Of a stretch of DNA of 64,000 nt, positions 38,392 to 47,009 are shown piece after piece. The DNA lies in contig NZ_WLYS01000002.1 in assembly GCF_011316935.1 (NCBI RefSeq), forward strand, positions 124,001 through 188,000, given 5' to 3'. Below the pieces are notes generated by a model, which was given only the letters and a program-made list of their open reading frames with translations, searched no databases and was not told where the DNA came from. Numbering within the stretch: the stretch's first letter is position 1; every line of letters begins with the position of its first letter. Source of the DNA: Sphingobacterium chungjuense. Its GTDB lineage: Bacteria; Bacteroidota; Bacteroidia; Sphingobacteriales; Sphingobacteriaceae. Position numbers and translations under genes: made by a program.

Positions 38392-39156
38392 TCAGACAAC
38401 TATTCTTTTATCTTGGAATAAACTACTGTGGATATTATTTTTGAGATTGACCACGTGTCCAATAACGATAATGGCAGGATGAGCCATTTCGTATTGTTGA
38501 CATGTTTTTTTTAAATCTTTAACCGAGCAGGTCACAATTTTTTGATTTGGGCGAGTTGCATGCTGTATAATAGCCGCAGGAGTATCCGCTTTACCATATA
38601 GCACATACGTTCGCGCGATTTCCGTTAGTTTCCGCATGCCCATATAGATAATAACTGTTGAGTTGCTTTGCGCTGCAAGCATGAGGTCTGCTGCCATTTC
38701 TCCATTATTTTTCATTCCGGTCAATGCCCACACGCCCTCACTCACACCACGATGTGTCAAAGGAATATCATTTACGCCTGCGCCCTGCATACTACTGATT
38801 CCTGGAATATACTCTACGGCTATGCCTAAAGTCGTTGCATGCAGCCATTCTTCAAAACCTCGACCAAAAATATACGGATCACCTCCTTTTAATCGCACAA
38901 CAGTAGAAAATCTATTAGAGTAATAACTTATTAGTGTGTTGATATCATCTTGTGGAACGTATTCGCCATAAGGATGCTTGCCAACATATACTTTTTTGCA
39001 ATCTTCAGGGCATAAATCGAGTATTTCTTGACTAACAAGGTTGTCGAACAATACTATTCTAGATTTTTTTAAGGTGTCATAAGCTTTTACGGTCAAAAAA
39101 TCAGGATTTCCCGGACCAGAACCTACTATTAATAATTTTTTTACCAAATCTCTCAT
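38392..39156 (-). CDS. cobA: Uroporphyrinogen-III C-methyltransferase
   Basis: The 254-residue protein has the SUMT motifs: LLIVGSGPGNPDFLTVKA at the N-terminus, VRLKGGDPYIFGRGFEE near residue 90, YIPGISSMQGA, and DIPLTHRGVS. It adds two methyl groups from S-adenosylmethionine to uroporphyrinogen III to give precorrin-2, the precursor of sirohaem. It is the short CobA form without CysG oxidase/chelatase domains. The divergent gene is nirB, whose product needs sirohaem, so the pair probably responds to the same regulator. Confidence 0.93.
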   Translation of the reverse strand: MRDLVKKLLIVGSGPGNPDFLTVKAYDTLKKSRIVLFDNLVSQEILDLCPEDCKKVYVGKHPYGEYVPQDDINTLISYYSNRFSTVVRLKGGDPYIFGRGFEEWLHATTLGIAVEYIPGISSMQGAGVNDIPLTHRGVSEGVWALTGMKNNGEMAADLMLAAQSNSTVIIYMGMRKLTEIARTYVLYGKADTPAAIIQHATRPNQKIVTCSVKDLKKTCQQYEMAHPAIIVIGHVVNLKNNIHSSLFQDKRIVV

Positions 39157-39177
39157 TATTTTTTCATTTATTTATAT

Positions 39178-39185
39178 CAAAAATA
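39178..39185 (-). promoter_or_regulatory. Candidate cobA promoter -7 element
   Basis: On the minus strand this reads TATTTTTG (TAnnTTTG), 22 bases before the cobA start codon. A TTTATG sequence about 19 bases upstream could be the -33 element and lies inside the palindrome at 39191-39210. Confidence 0.5.
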
Positions 39186-39190
39186 CGTTT

Positions 39191-39210
39191 TTTATGATTT
39201 TAATCATAAA
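39191..39210. promoter_or_regulatory. FNR/CRP-type palindrome between cobA and nirB
   Basis: TTTATGATT and AATCATAAA are perfect 9-base arms around TT. The core TGAT-N4-ATCA has the form of an FNR site (TTGAT-N4-ATCAA). It overlaps the presumed -33 region of cobA and ends three bases before the -33 element of nirB, so one bound dimer could act on both promoters. A Crp/Fnr regulator with a cysteine cluster is encoded at 43476-44186. Confidence 0.6.
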
Positions 39211-39213
39211 ATA

Positions 39214-39246
39214 TTTGATTTTATTAAAAATTTACACCTACTTTAG
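39214..39246 (+). promoter_or_regulatory. Candidate nirB promoter
   Basis: TTTG at 39214-39217 is followed after exactly 21 bases by TACTTTAG at 39239-39246, close to the Bacteroidetes TTTG-(19-21)-TAnnTTTG consensus, 30 bases before the nirB start. Confidence 0.55.
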
Positions 39247-39276
39247 CTAAAGTAAATCACAAAAACACCATATTGT

Positions 39277-41802
39277 ATGAATATTATAAAAAAAACAGTG
39301 GTAATTATAGGTAACGGAATGGTTGGCCACAGGTTTTGTGAAAAATTATTAGCTAAAAGCAACCAATTCAACCTTATCATCTTTAGTGAAGAACCTATTC
39401 GTGCTTATGATCGTGTACATCTTACAGATTATTTTAAAAATACCGCAGTTAATGATCTTTATTTGTCAGATTCCAACTGGTATTACTCAAATAACATAGA
39501 CCTACACCTAAATGATCCGATAATAGCGATAGATAAAGAGCAAAAGTTCGTTCAATCAAAACAAGGTGTGCAGATTTCTTATGATTTTATTGTATTTGCT
39601 ACCGGTTCTGCTGCATTTGTTCCGCCAATACCAGGTATAGATAAACAAGGCGTGTTTTTATATAGGACTATTGAAGATCTAGATCGCATTAAAGAATATG
39701 CGCCTCGTGCTCGCAAAGGCGCTGTGATCGGCGGGGGCTTATTAGGATTGGAAGCCGCGAAAGCATTAGTCGATCTTCAGATTCAAGAGACTGCCGTGGT
39801 TGAATTCGCTGGGCGACTGATGCCAAGACAGATTGACGATACAGCAAGCGCCACACTCCAAAATAAGCTGCACACATTAGGCCTTCATTGTCTACTGCAT
39901 AAATCTACCACACAAATACTTGGAGACAACAAGATCACGGGTTTAGCTTTTGCTGACGAGACATCGATAGCCGCCGATATCCTAATCGTCTCGGCAGGCA
40001 TCAAACCTCGTGACGAACTAGCCAAAGAGATCGGGCTAGCAACAGGCGCCCGTGGCGGCATCGTGGTCGATGAAAATATGAGAACATCCGATTCCAACAT
40101 ATTTGCGATTGGCGAGTGTGCCTTACATCAGGAGATGATCTACGGACTTGTGGCACCCGGTTACGAAATGGCAGAAATTGCCGCCTCCACTATTATAGGA
40201 GAACATAAAACTTTTTCCGGCTTTGATATGAGTACCAAACTCAAGTTGATGGGAGTAGATGTCGCTAGTTTTGGAGATCCTTTTATCTGCGAACCAGAGG
40301 CACGAACGATTCATATTGAAGATAAGAACAAGGGCATATACAAAAGATTGAACATTAGTGCAGATGGCAAAAGATTATTAGGCGGCATCTTGGTAGGAGA
40401 AGCGAGTAGTTACAATATGCTTTTGCAGACGGTAAATAACAATATGCCGATCCCCGAGCATCCAGAATTGTTGCTTTTTCACGAAAAGCTCAGCAACCAG
40501 CCTGCCGGAGCTGGCTTAGATGCGCTACCCGACACCGCATTAATCTGTAGCTGCGAAGGCATCACGAAGGCGCAGATCTGTGACGCACTAACCCAACCCG
40601 GTTGCGAGAATTTAGAAGATGTCAAGAAGTGTACAAAAGCCGGCTCAGGTTGCGGTGGCTGCATCCCTATGGTCAAAGACCTTGTGGCCCACACCATGAA
40701 GCAGCAAGGAAAATATATCCGCAATACTATATGCGAACATTTTGATTATAGCAGACAAGAATTGTTTGACCTGATCAAGATCCATGAGCTACACCATTAT
40801 GATGAAGTGCTAGACGATCTAGGAAAAGGACATGGTTGCGAAGTCTGCAAGCCCTTAGTTTCTTCTTTGCTCGCCAGCATTTGGAATGAAATGATCTTGG
40901 GCAAAGGTAATGATGTCGCACAAGATAGTAACGACCGTTTTTTGGCAAATATCCAACGTGGAGGTACGTACTCTGTAGTCCCTCGCATACCAGGCGGCGA
41001 AATACGCCCGGAAAAGCTTGTAGTTATTGGAGAGGTTGCAAAAAAATACAACCTATATACCAAGATAACGGGCGGCCAACGTATCGACATGTTTGGTGCG
41101 CATGTTAATGATCTTCCTTTTATCTGGGAAGAACTGATCGCCGCCGGATTTGAAAGCGGGCACGCCTATGGAAAGGCACTTCGCACAGTCAAGAGCTGTG
41201 TAGGCAGTATCTGGTGTCGTTTTGGATTGCATGATAGTGTTTCTTTTGCGATCAAAATAGAAGAACGCTATCGCGGCGTTCGTGCACCACACAAATTCAA
41301 GTCTGCCGTCAGCGGGTGTATTCGCGAATGCGCAGAAGCACAGAGTAAAGATTTTGGCATTATCGCGACCGAAAAAGGCTGGAATCTCTACGTGTGTGGC
41401 AATGGCGGTAGCAAACCACAGCACGCGCTGCTATTAGCCAGCGATATCGATAGTGATACCTGTATTCAGTACTTAGATCGGTTTTTGATGTTTTACATCC
41501 GCACAGCCGACCCGCTGACACGTACAGCAACTTGGTTAAATAAGATGGATGGCGGCATCGACTACCTGCGGAATGTAGTCGTGAATGACAGCTTAGGTAT
41601 GGCCGAGATTTGGGAGCGCGAAATGCAAGCATTGGTCAATGCGTATCAATGTGAATGGAAGGTAGCTGTTAATGATCCAAACATTCGCAAGCGTTTTGTA
41701 CACTTTGTCAATGCGCCCGATCAAAAGGACGAAACCGTCAAATTTGACGAAATGCGCGGACAGAAGAAAGCGGCAGATTGGAATACCATAATTACACCAT
41801 AA
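39277..41802 (+). CDS. nirB: Nitrite reductase [NAD(P)H] large subunit
   Basis: This 841-residue cytoplasmic enzyme reduces nitrite to ammonium. An FAD/NAD-binding reductase domain (1-410) has VVIIGNGMVGHRF and GAVIGGGLLGLEAAKAL. A BFD-type [2Fe-2S] domain (about 420-475) contains ICSCEG, CTKAGSGCGGC. A nitrite/sulphite reductase ferredoxin half-domain and the sirohaem [4Fe-4S] domain follow, with ligands Cys641, Cys647, Cys681 and Cys685 (C-X5-C, C-X3-C). All key residues are present and the length is normal. It opens the operon nirB-nirD-nirC with 22 bases to nirD. Base composition here looks visibly more GC-rich than in the mannan locus. Confidence 0.97.
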   Translation: MNIIKKTVVIIGNGMVGHRFCEKLLAKSNQFNLIIFSEEPIRAYDRVHLTDYFKNTAVNDLYLSDSNWYYSNNIDLHLNDPIIAIDKEQKFVQSKQGVQISYDFIVFATGSAAFVPPIPGIDKQGVFLYRTIEDLDRIKEYAPRARKGAVIGGGLLGLEAAKALVDLQIQETAVVEFAGRLMPRQIDDTASATLQNKLHTLGLHCLLHKSTTQILGDNKITGLAFADETSIAADILIVSAGIKPRDELAKEIGLATGARGGIVVDENMRTSDSNIFAIGECALHQEMIYGLVAPGYEMAEIAASTIIGEHKTFSGFDMSTKLKLMGVDVASFGDPFICEPEARTIHIEDKNKGIYKRLNISADGKRLLGGILVGEASSYNMLLQTVNNNMPIPEHPELLLFHEKLSNQPAGAGLDALPDTALICSCEGITKAQICDALTQPGCENLEDVKKCTKAGSGCGGCIPMVKDLVAHTMKQQGKYIRNTICEHFDYSRQELFDLIKIHELHHYDEVLDDLGKGHGCEVCKPLVSSLLASIWNEMILGKGNDVAQDSNDRFLANIQRGGTYSVVPRIPGGEIRPEKLVVIGEVAKKYNLYTKITGGQRIDMFGAHVNDLPFIWEELIAAGFESGHAYGKALRTVKSCVGSIWCRFGLHDSVSFAIKIEERYRGVRAPHKFKSAVSGCIRECAEAQSKDFGIIATEKGWNLYVCGNGGSKPQHALLLASDIDSDTCIQYLDRFLMFYIRTADPLTRTATWLNKMDGGIDYLRNVVVNDSLGMAEIWEREMQALVNAYQCEWKVAVNDPNIRKRFVHFVNAPDQKDETVKFDEMRGQKKAADWNTIITP

Positions 41803-41824
41803 CCATTTAAACATTTATAGACAT

Positions 41825-42172
41825 ATGGAAACAATGACGACAACAGCATGGGAATTAGCATGTCATATCGATGATGCGGTAGAAAACGGCGGAGTTTGCG
41901 TGCAAATTAGAGGTAAGCAAATTGCCCTATTTTACTTCAAACGGCGTAATGAATGGTATGCCACTCAAAACGAATGCCCACATAAAAAGCAGATGATTTT
42001 GAGTCGCGGAATGACCGGATCGCTTGGCGAAACACCAAAGGTCGCTTGTCCATTTCACAAGAAAACATTTGCCTTAGACACCGGGGAATGTCTTTCGGGC
42101 GATGAATGTGCTATTACCACCTATCCAGTCAAAGTAGAAGCTGGACTGGTCTACATTTCGTTAGAAAATTAA
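41825..42172 (+). CDS. nirD: Nitrite reductase small subunit, Rieske-type
   Basis: The 115-residue protein has the Rieske fold of NirD. Both ligand pairs are present: Cys51 and His53 in CPHKK, and Cys75 and His78 in CPFHKK. Some NirD proteins have lost these, so this one can probably hold a [2Fe-2S] cluster. It partners NirB in the NADH-dependent reduction of nitrite to ammonium. It lies 22 bases after nirB and 29 bases before nirC. Confidence 0.93.
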   Translation: METMTTTAWELACHIDDAVENGGVCVQIRGKQIALFYFKRRNEWYATQNECPHKKQMILSRGMTGSLGETPKVACPFHKKTFALDTGECLSGDECAITTYPVKVEAGLVYISLEN

Positions 42173-42201
42173 CCCAATTTTTTCCACTAAAATATACCAT
42201 T

Positions 42202-43011
42202 ATGGATTACATTACGCCACAAGAAGTTGCCGACAACATGATGACGACGGCCATCAACAAGTCTAGATTAACAGTCGGAGATTTATTAATACGTGGAGCC
42301 CTTTCTGGTGCTTTGCTCGCCATTTCGGTCACGCTTGCTTTGATGGCGACTACCCAAACCTCGCTGAGTCTTATGGGTGCTTTTGTATTTCCTGTAGGAT
42401 TTGTCATTATCGTAATTCTGGGTTTAGAACTGGTCACAGGCAGCTTTGCCTTAGTGCCAATAGCGTGGATGGAGAAGAAAATATCTGGGTTAAACATGCT
42501 GAAGAACTTGTTTTGGGTATTTGTGGGTAATCTGTTAGGCAGCCTACTGTTTGCCGTGCTATTTTGGGCGGCAAGCACAGAATCCGGACAATTACGCGAG
42601 ATTGGCGTTATCGAGCAAGCATTGGTATCCATCAGCGAAAAGAAAACCGTAGGATACGCCAGCCACGGCGCTCCTGGTTTGTTCTCCGCATTTGTCAAAG
42701 CGATATTATGCAATTGGATGGTTTGCATGGGAGTTATTATGTCCATGACATCCAAATCTACCTTGGGCAAGATCTTGGCAGCCGGTATTCCCATCTTTAT
42801 CTTCTTTGCTTTGGGTTACGAGCATGCTGTGGTCAATATGTTTGTCATTCCGGCAGGGATGATGTTTGGTGCAAAAGTGAGTATTGGCAATTGGTGGTTG
42901 TACAATCAGTTGATCGTTACGGCAGGCAATATTGTCGGAGGTTTGCTATTTACCGGTATGGCGATTTACTACACGCATACTACCAAGGCACATCGATTAT
43001 CTACCAAATAA
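42202..43011 (+). CDS. nirC: Formate/nitrite transporter family channel, nitrite uptake
   Basis: About 269 residues with six membrane segments, starting MDYITPQEVADNM. The FNT motifs are visible: ALSGALLAISVTLAL in helix 1, GLELVTGSFAL, NLLGSLLFAVLF, KAILCNWMVCMG and GYEHAVVNMFVIPAGM. The ATG at 42202 is chosen; a longer frame to 42106 overlaps nirD and gives an unrelated polar extension. Next to nirBD it most likely passes nitrite across the inner membrane for assimilation; formate is the alternative substrate in this family. Confidence 0.93.
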   Translation: MDYITPQEVADNMMTTAINKSRLTVGDLLIRGALSGALLAISVTLALMATTQTSLSLMGAFVFPVGFVIIVILGLELVTGSFALVPIAWMEKKISGLNMLKNLFWVFVGNLLGSLLFAVLFWAASTESGQLREIGVIEQALVSISEKKTVGYASHGAPGLFSAFVKAILCNWMVCMGVIMSMTSKSTLGKILAAGIPIFIFFALGYEHAVVNMFVIPAGMMFGAKVSIGNWWLYNQLIVTAGNIVGGLLFTGMAIYYTHTTKAHRLSTK

Positions 43012-43021
43012 ATCTCCGGAT

Positions 43022-43408
43022 ATGTCTTTTCTAAACATTCTGATCACCTTTCTCTGTTTATGTGTCGTATCTGCCAAAGGACAAGAAAAAACAGTAAGTA
43101 CTAAGCTTTTTGAGGGAATAATTGTAGCGGGATATGTGGATGATGGCGCCTATATAAATTGTACTGGACCTGCGGTCAAATGGAGTAAACCAACATACAG
43201 TATTCTGCTGGGATTACTCCCTTCTATCAAGATTAAAGAAGATAGAGCAGCCGTCAAGAATTCAATTTTCACGCCAACACTAGGCTTTGGCGCTACCGTG
43301 ATCGTACTGAAGAAGATCGCTATTCAGATACCAGCTTTCTATACGCCAAAGTCCGCGACCACTAATGGACAGTGGAAATTGGGCGCAGGTATTGGATACA
43401 AATTTTAG
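43022..43408 (+). CDS. Small exported protein of unknown function, nir operon
   Basis: The 128-residue protein starts MSFLNILITFLCLCVVSAKG, a clear signal peptide. The mature part is rich in short beta-strands (EGIIVAGYVDDGAYINCTGP, FTPTLGFGATVIVLKK) and ends AGIGYKF, with a terminal phenylalanine as in small outer-membrane barrels. No known domain is recognised. It follows nirC by 10 bases, so it is part of the operon. A role at the outer membrane linked to nitrite handling is possible but untested. Confidence 0.7.
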   Translation: MSFLNILITFLCLCVVSAKGQEKTVSTKLFEGIIVAGYVDDGAYINCTGPAVKWSKPTYSILLGLLPSIKIKEDRAAVKNSIFTPTLGFGATVIVLKKIAIQIPAFYTPKSATTNGQWKLGAGIGYKF

Positions 43409-43475
43409 ATTACCCGTCACAAAGAGTCGAATTGCTTGATCGCGTACTACCGGATAATGCGATATTGCTAAGGGA

Positions 43476-44186
43476 TTAGATCAAGCTGTATTCGGTGAGT
43501 TTTGTACGATCCAATATCCGGATTCGCTTGTTGGCAGTCTCGATGATTTTTTCGTTCTCCAGTTCCAACATCATGCGGTAGATGCTTTCGTACGTGCTTC
43601 CGATGTACGACGCGATATCCGTTTTGGAAAGTCTGATGGCGATGTAGTCATCTTTTTCAAGCCCCATATCATGTGCTAATTGGAGAATACACCAAGCTAA
43701 TCTACCTTTCACAGAGAGCTGAACCTGATTATTGGTCTTTTGTTCGGAAATTTGTAATTCGTCGGCATAAAACAACAGCATCTCGTAGGTGAACGCTGGA
43801 TTTCCTTTCAACACTGTTCTAAAGAAATCTAGAGGAACAAAACATACTTCACTATTTTCTAGTGCAGATGCTGAGATAGGGAATAGTGTTTGCGATGAGG
43901 ATAAACCTCGATGACCTACTATACTTCCTTTTTTAGCGAAGCGGACAATGCTTTCTTTATCCCCCCACTGCTTATAAACTTTAATCATGCCTTCTTGCAC
44001 AAAGTAAATACCACTAGAAGGTGCGCCCTCCTGAATAAACTGTTCGCCTTTTTTTAATTTAATAACTTTTCTATTGGCAGTGACCACCTCTTTCCATGCA
44101 GGAATGATATGTGTACACATAAAGCAGGTGTTCTCACAGTCTTTTTTCTTTCTTACCATACTTTTTAATGAGACATTTTGCTCCAT
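43476..44186 (-). CDS. Crp/Fnr-family regulator with N-terminal cysteine cluster
   Basis: The 236-residue protein has a cyclic-nucleotide-type beta-roll (about 38-150: LKKGEQFIQEGAPSSGIYFVQEG) and a winged HTH (about 165-225: RLSKTDIASYIGSTYESIYRMML). Before the roll lies Cys17-X3-Cys21-X2-Cys24, and a fourth cysteine (Cys115, in NSEVCFVPL) falls near the place of Cys122 in E. coli FNR. This pattern suggests an oxygen- or NO-sensing iron-sulphur cluster rather than cAMP binding. It is convergent with the nir operon and is the likely reader of the palindrome at 39191-39210 (inference). Confidence 0.88.
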   Translation of the reverse strand: MEQNVSLKSMVRKKKDCENTCFMCTHIIPAWKEVVTANRKVIKLKKGEQFIQEGAPSSGIYFVQEGMIKVYKQWGDKESIVRFAKKGSIVGHRGLSSSQTLFPISASALENSEVCFVPLDFFRTVLKGNPAFTYEMLLFYADELQISEQKTNNQVQLSVKGRLAWCILQLAHDMGLEKDDYIAIRLSKTDIASYIGSTYESIYRMMLELENEKIIETANKRIRILDRTKLTEYSLI

Positions 44187-44508
44187 TAAGGTAAATAAAA
44201 CCTATTTTTCATGGTTTACACTGCAAATATATAACCATATTATATTCATATATAGATTAGGGATCCCTTTTGTAATCCACCAAAGTTCTCGTATTGCGGC
44301 CGCTCAATTATTTTATCAGTTGGAATAAGACGAAAATTCTAGATAATTTTACTTATATCAACAGATATATCAAAAATAGACATTTTTAAATATGCTTATT
44401 GTGGCAATTAGTAAAATATACATAGGAACTCGGAAACTGATACTCACAAATTTCGACTTAGCAAAATAGCATCCCTTTCATTTGATGGTGCTATTATTGT
44501 TTTGAACT
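44187..44508. other. Intergenic region upstream of the Fnr-like gene
   Basis: These 322 bases hold the promoter of the regulator: on the minus strand TATATTTG (44224-44231) lies 38 bases before its start codon. No gene, RNA or clear terminator for the TonB receptor gene is visible. Confidence 0.45.
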
Positions 44509-46890
44509 CTATATTTCCATCCGCAAGCCCAAGGAAATGTTTCGTCCTGACAATGGCGCCAAATATTTTAATGGTGAGTTCTGCGGTCGTGCCTCTACAT
44601 TTAATAAATTGTTACCATCTATATATGTGAGTATATTTCTTTTTGCTACCGTAAAACGATAACCGATACGTGCACGCAACAAGCTATATGCTGGCATTGG
44701 CCGTTCCAAGTTTATGTTTTTCCCTAAGAATTTCTGTTTCAAATATCTATCCAGTGAAGCATTAGCCATCCAACGACCATTTTGAACACCTGTGGAAATT
44801 CCATATCGACTGGTTGGTAAATTAGGCATAAAATCCCCTTCCGCCCATTGACGCATTTCATCATCCGAGATATTTCTATTTTTCACCAGATCAAAAAACG
44901 AAGAGAATTCTACCATAGATCCTTCTTGCAAGGAATGATGATAATCAAATTGCGCTTCCCATCCGCTGATTTCCGTATCAGAAGCACGCCATTCCTTCAC
45001 CAAAAATCCACCCGAACGCGACATACCCGTATGCGCCAGATACAAATAATTTTTAAAGCGGGATGAGTAATGACTTCCGGAAAGCTGAAAATTGTCAAAC
45101 TTGATACCTCCGCCCAGTTCATAGGAATTAGCAGATTCTTTAGGCAACCGATCATCACCATTTTCTTCCACCAAAATAGCAAAATGATCATTGCCGGCGT
45201 ATAATTCATTAAAGTCTGGCGCTCGCTGGGCATGACTGGCGGCACTACGAATGAAAAAATTGGACGATATATCCCAGCGAATATCTACCGTTGCTTGATG
45301 TAATCCAAAATCACGATCCGACAATTTTCCACCTGCCATTCCGCGACTTACCACGTATCCCTCATCATGCACCGCTCGCCGCGCCACCCAATCTCTACGA
45401 TACCCCAAGCTGGCGTAAATATTTCTAATTTCGAACTTTTGTAATGTGAATATGCCTAACTCCCGACCTGACACATCTGGCAAGTAGCGCTGCTGACCAT
45501 CACTTTGAATTTTCATATTGGAAAAATCTACGCCTGTAGTACCGCTCCAGAATCGCCATTTCTTTTGATTCACTTCACCTCGAACGCCGTGACGCTTACT
45601 ATCAAACTTATTTACCCGATAAATTCCAACCAATTCCCGATCGTCCCCCTTTTGAAAACTATATCGAAGGTTAATATCATCTACTACCAGACTATTTTTT
45701 ACTTGATAAGCGCCTTCCAGATGAACGCTGTGAGATAGCGTACGGGTGTTAATCGGCATATAAGTGGGTGCAACGACTTCCGATGGATCGTGCGTATGTT
45801 TTGGCTTGGATAAACGCGCAAAAGCAGGAACGCCATAGTATCCTTCAATTGCTTTATAGCCTATTCCTACTCGGAAATAATCTTGAATATAACTTGCACC
45901 AACATAGGCGGAGCGACTTTCAGCATGACTATTCGGCATAATTCCTTTACGAACCGGTGCGTAATCCCGAATCCCGAGTACCGTGCTGAAATAACTCGGG
46001 GTATCCTCCGGCTGACCAGCAATGTAGAGTGGATTCGGATCGTTTTGGACTCGCTCTCCATCAATATTGGAATATTGCTCATTGGTATACAGTTCCGATT
46101 CTGACAATCCCCACTTTGGATCGTCGATATTTTCCTGTACGAAACGACTCAAATAGCGATAAAGCGTTAAATTCCTTTCATCAAGTCGGTCGACTTCCAC
46201 TTGAGCCATATCTGCCGTCAGATGGTCTATGTTAGGATCATAGGCAATATCCGCTTTCGTATTTCCCGGAATGCGCAAATCCCCGTGTTTCAGCTGTGAT
46301 CCGCCGATGTGTAGCGCCCATCTTTTACCGAGATTTCCGTCTATCGTCACCGATTCCCGATGTCCTGAGTTCGTGCCCGCTTCCACCACAACAGATGCTT
46401 GAATCGGCTTTTGGTACATCACTTTCGGAATCGTATTATCATGCAGATTTACGGCACCTCCAATCGCACGCCCACCATACAAGACGCTCGCTCCTGATTT
46501 ATACACTTCAATACCAGAAAGATTTTCCATATCTATCTGTGCATTGATATTCGGCGTAATACCCGATAAATCATTGAGTGACAAACCGTCGCTCATAACC
46601 CGAACTCGATTTCCACTCAAACTACGAATCATCGGCATGCCGGCATTCGGTCCGAATGAAGCATTCTGCACACTGGGCATTCTACCTAAGGTTTCTCCTA
46701 GCGTCTTTGATTCCAATAAATTCAATTGCCCTCGATGGATAAACACCTGCTGTCGAACATGCAAACCTTGACCAACGACCGTTGTTTTTGGTATCTGAAT
46801 CATCTTCAGGGAGTCTCTTTTTGACGGATCAATCTGTCCAAAAATAGGTTTAGCAATAAAAAGAAACAGGTATAAAAAAGCGATTCGCAT
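44509..46890 (-). CDS. TonB-dependent outer-membrane receptor, ZnuD-like
   Basis: The 793-residue receptor has a signal peptide (ends KPIFGQ), a plug domain (about 40-155: ESKTLGETLGRMPSVQNASFG, VRVMSDGLSLNDLSG, IEVYKSGASVLYGGRAIGGAVNL) and a barrel ending ISLGLRMEI. It lacks the carboxypeptidase-like N-domain of SusC. A His-containing loop near residue 368 (KPKHTHD) and an acidic extracellular loop recall ZnuD zinc receptors. It is divergent from a lipoprotein gene, with a symmetric operator overlapping both promoters. Zinc is the best guess for the ligand; another metal or chelate is not excluded. Confidence 0.82.
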   Translation of the reverse strand: MRIAFLYLFLFIAKPIFGQIDPSKRDSLKMIQIPKTTVVGQGLHVRQQVFIHRGQLNLLESKTLGETLGRMPSVQNASFGPNAGMPMIRSLSGNRVRVMSDGLSLNDLSGITPNINAQIDMENLSGIEVYKSGASVLYGGRAIGGAVNLHDNTIPKVMYQKPIQASVVVEAGTNSGHRESVTIDGNLGKRWALHIGGSQLKHGDLRIPGNTKADIAYDPNIDHLTADMAQVEVDRLDERNLTLYRYLSRFVQENIDDPKWGLSESELYTNEQYSNIDGERVQNDPNPLYIAGQPEDTPSYFSTVLGIRDYAPVRKGIMPNSHAESRSAYVGASYIQDYFRVGIGYKAIEGYYGVPAFARLSKPKHTHDPSEVVAPTYMPINTRTLSHSVHLEGAYQVKNSLVVDDINLRYSFQKGDDRELVGIYRVNKFDSKRHGVRGEVNQKKWRFWSGTTGVDFSNMKIQSDGQQRYLPDVSGRELGIFTLQKFEIRNIYASLGYRRDWVARRAVHDEGYVVSRGMAGGKLSDRDFGLHQATVDIRWDISSNFFIRSAASHAQRAPDFNELYAGNDHFAILVEENGDDRLPKESANSYELGGGIKFDNFQLSGSHYSSRFKNYLYLAHTGMSRSGGFLVKEWRASDTEISGWEAQFDYHHSLQEGSMVEFSSFFDLVKNRNISDDEMRQWAEGDFMPNLPTSRYGISTGVQNGRWMANASLDRYLKQKFLGKNINLERPMPAYSLLRARIGYRFTVAKRNILTYIDGNNLLNVEARPQNSPLKYLAPLSGRNISLGLRMEI

Positions 46891-46926
46891 GATCTATTGA
46901 AGTAGTTACTTGATTTGAATTGCGTG

Positions 46927-46934
46927 CAAAAATA
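46927..46934 (-). promoter_or_regulatory. Candidate promoter -7 element of the TonB receptor gene
   Basis: On the minus strand this reads TATTTTTG, 36 bases before the start codon. A TTG 18-21 bases upstream lies inside the palindrome at 46948-46968. Confidence 0.5.
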
Positions 46935-46947
46935 GATAAATAAAATT

Positions 46948-46968
46948 AAATGCAACAATATTGCATTT
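46948..46968. promoter_or_regulatory. Perfect 8-bp-arm palindrome, possible Zur/Fur-family operator
   Basis: AAATGCAA and TTGCATTT flank a CAATA spacer. The element covers the -33 position of both divergent promoters (TonB receptor and lipoprotein), as expected for a repressor site. AT-rich palindromes of this length fit Fur-family regulators such as Zur; the regulator itself is not encoded in the window. Confidence 0.6.
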
Positions 46969-46991
46969 TAAATATTTGATATGTAGTTTTG
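46961..46991 (+). promoter_or_regulatory. Candidate promoter of the lipoprotein gene
   Basis: TTG at 46961-46963 is followed after 20 bases by TAGTTTTG at 46984-46991, matching the Bacteroidetes consensus, 18 bases before the start at 47010. Confidence 0.55.
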
Positions 46992-47009
46992 TAGAAATTT
47001 TCAAATCAT

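Noticed and set aside
41053..41424. 123-codon minus-strand frame inside nirB
   Set aside because: It is a mirror of the nirB coding sequence, whose catalytic cysteines fix the true frame.
42207..42794. 195-codon minus-strand frame opposite nirC
   Set aside because: A long shadow frame; the plus-strand protein has clear FNT motifs and six helices.
44255..44310. BamHI- and NotI-like sites (ggatcc, gcggccgc) near each other
   Set aside because: Suggestive of cloning vector sequence, but the surrounding DNA is ordinary intergenic sequence and single sites of this kind occur by chance.
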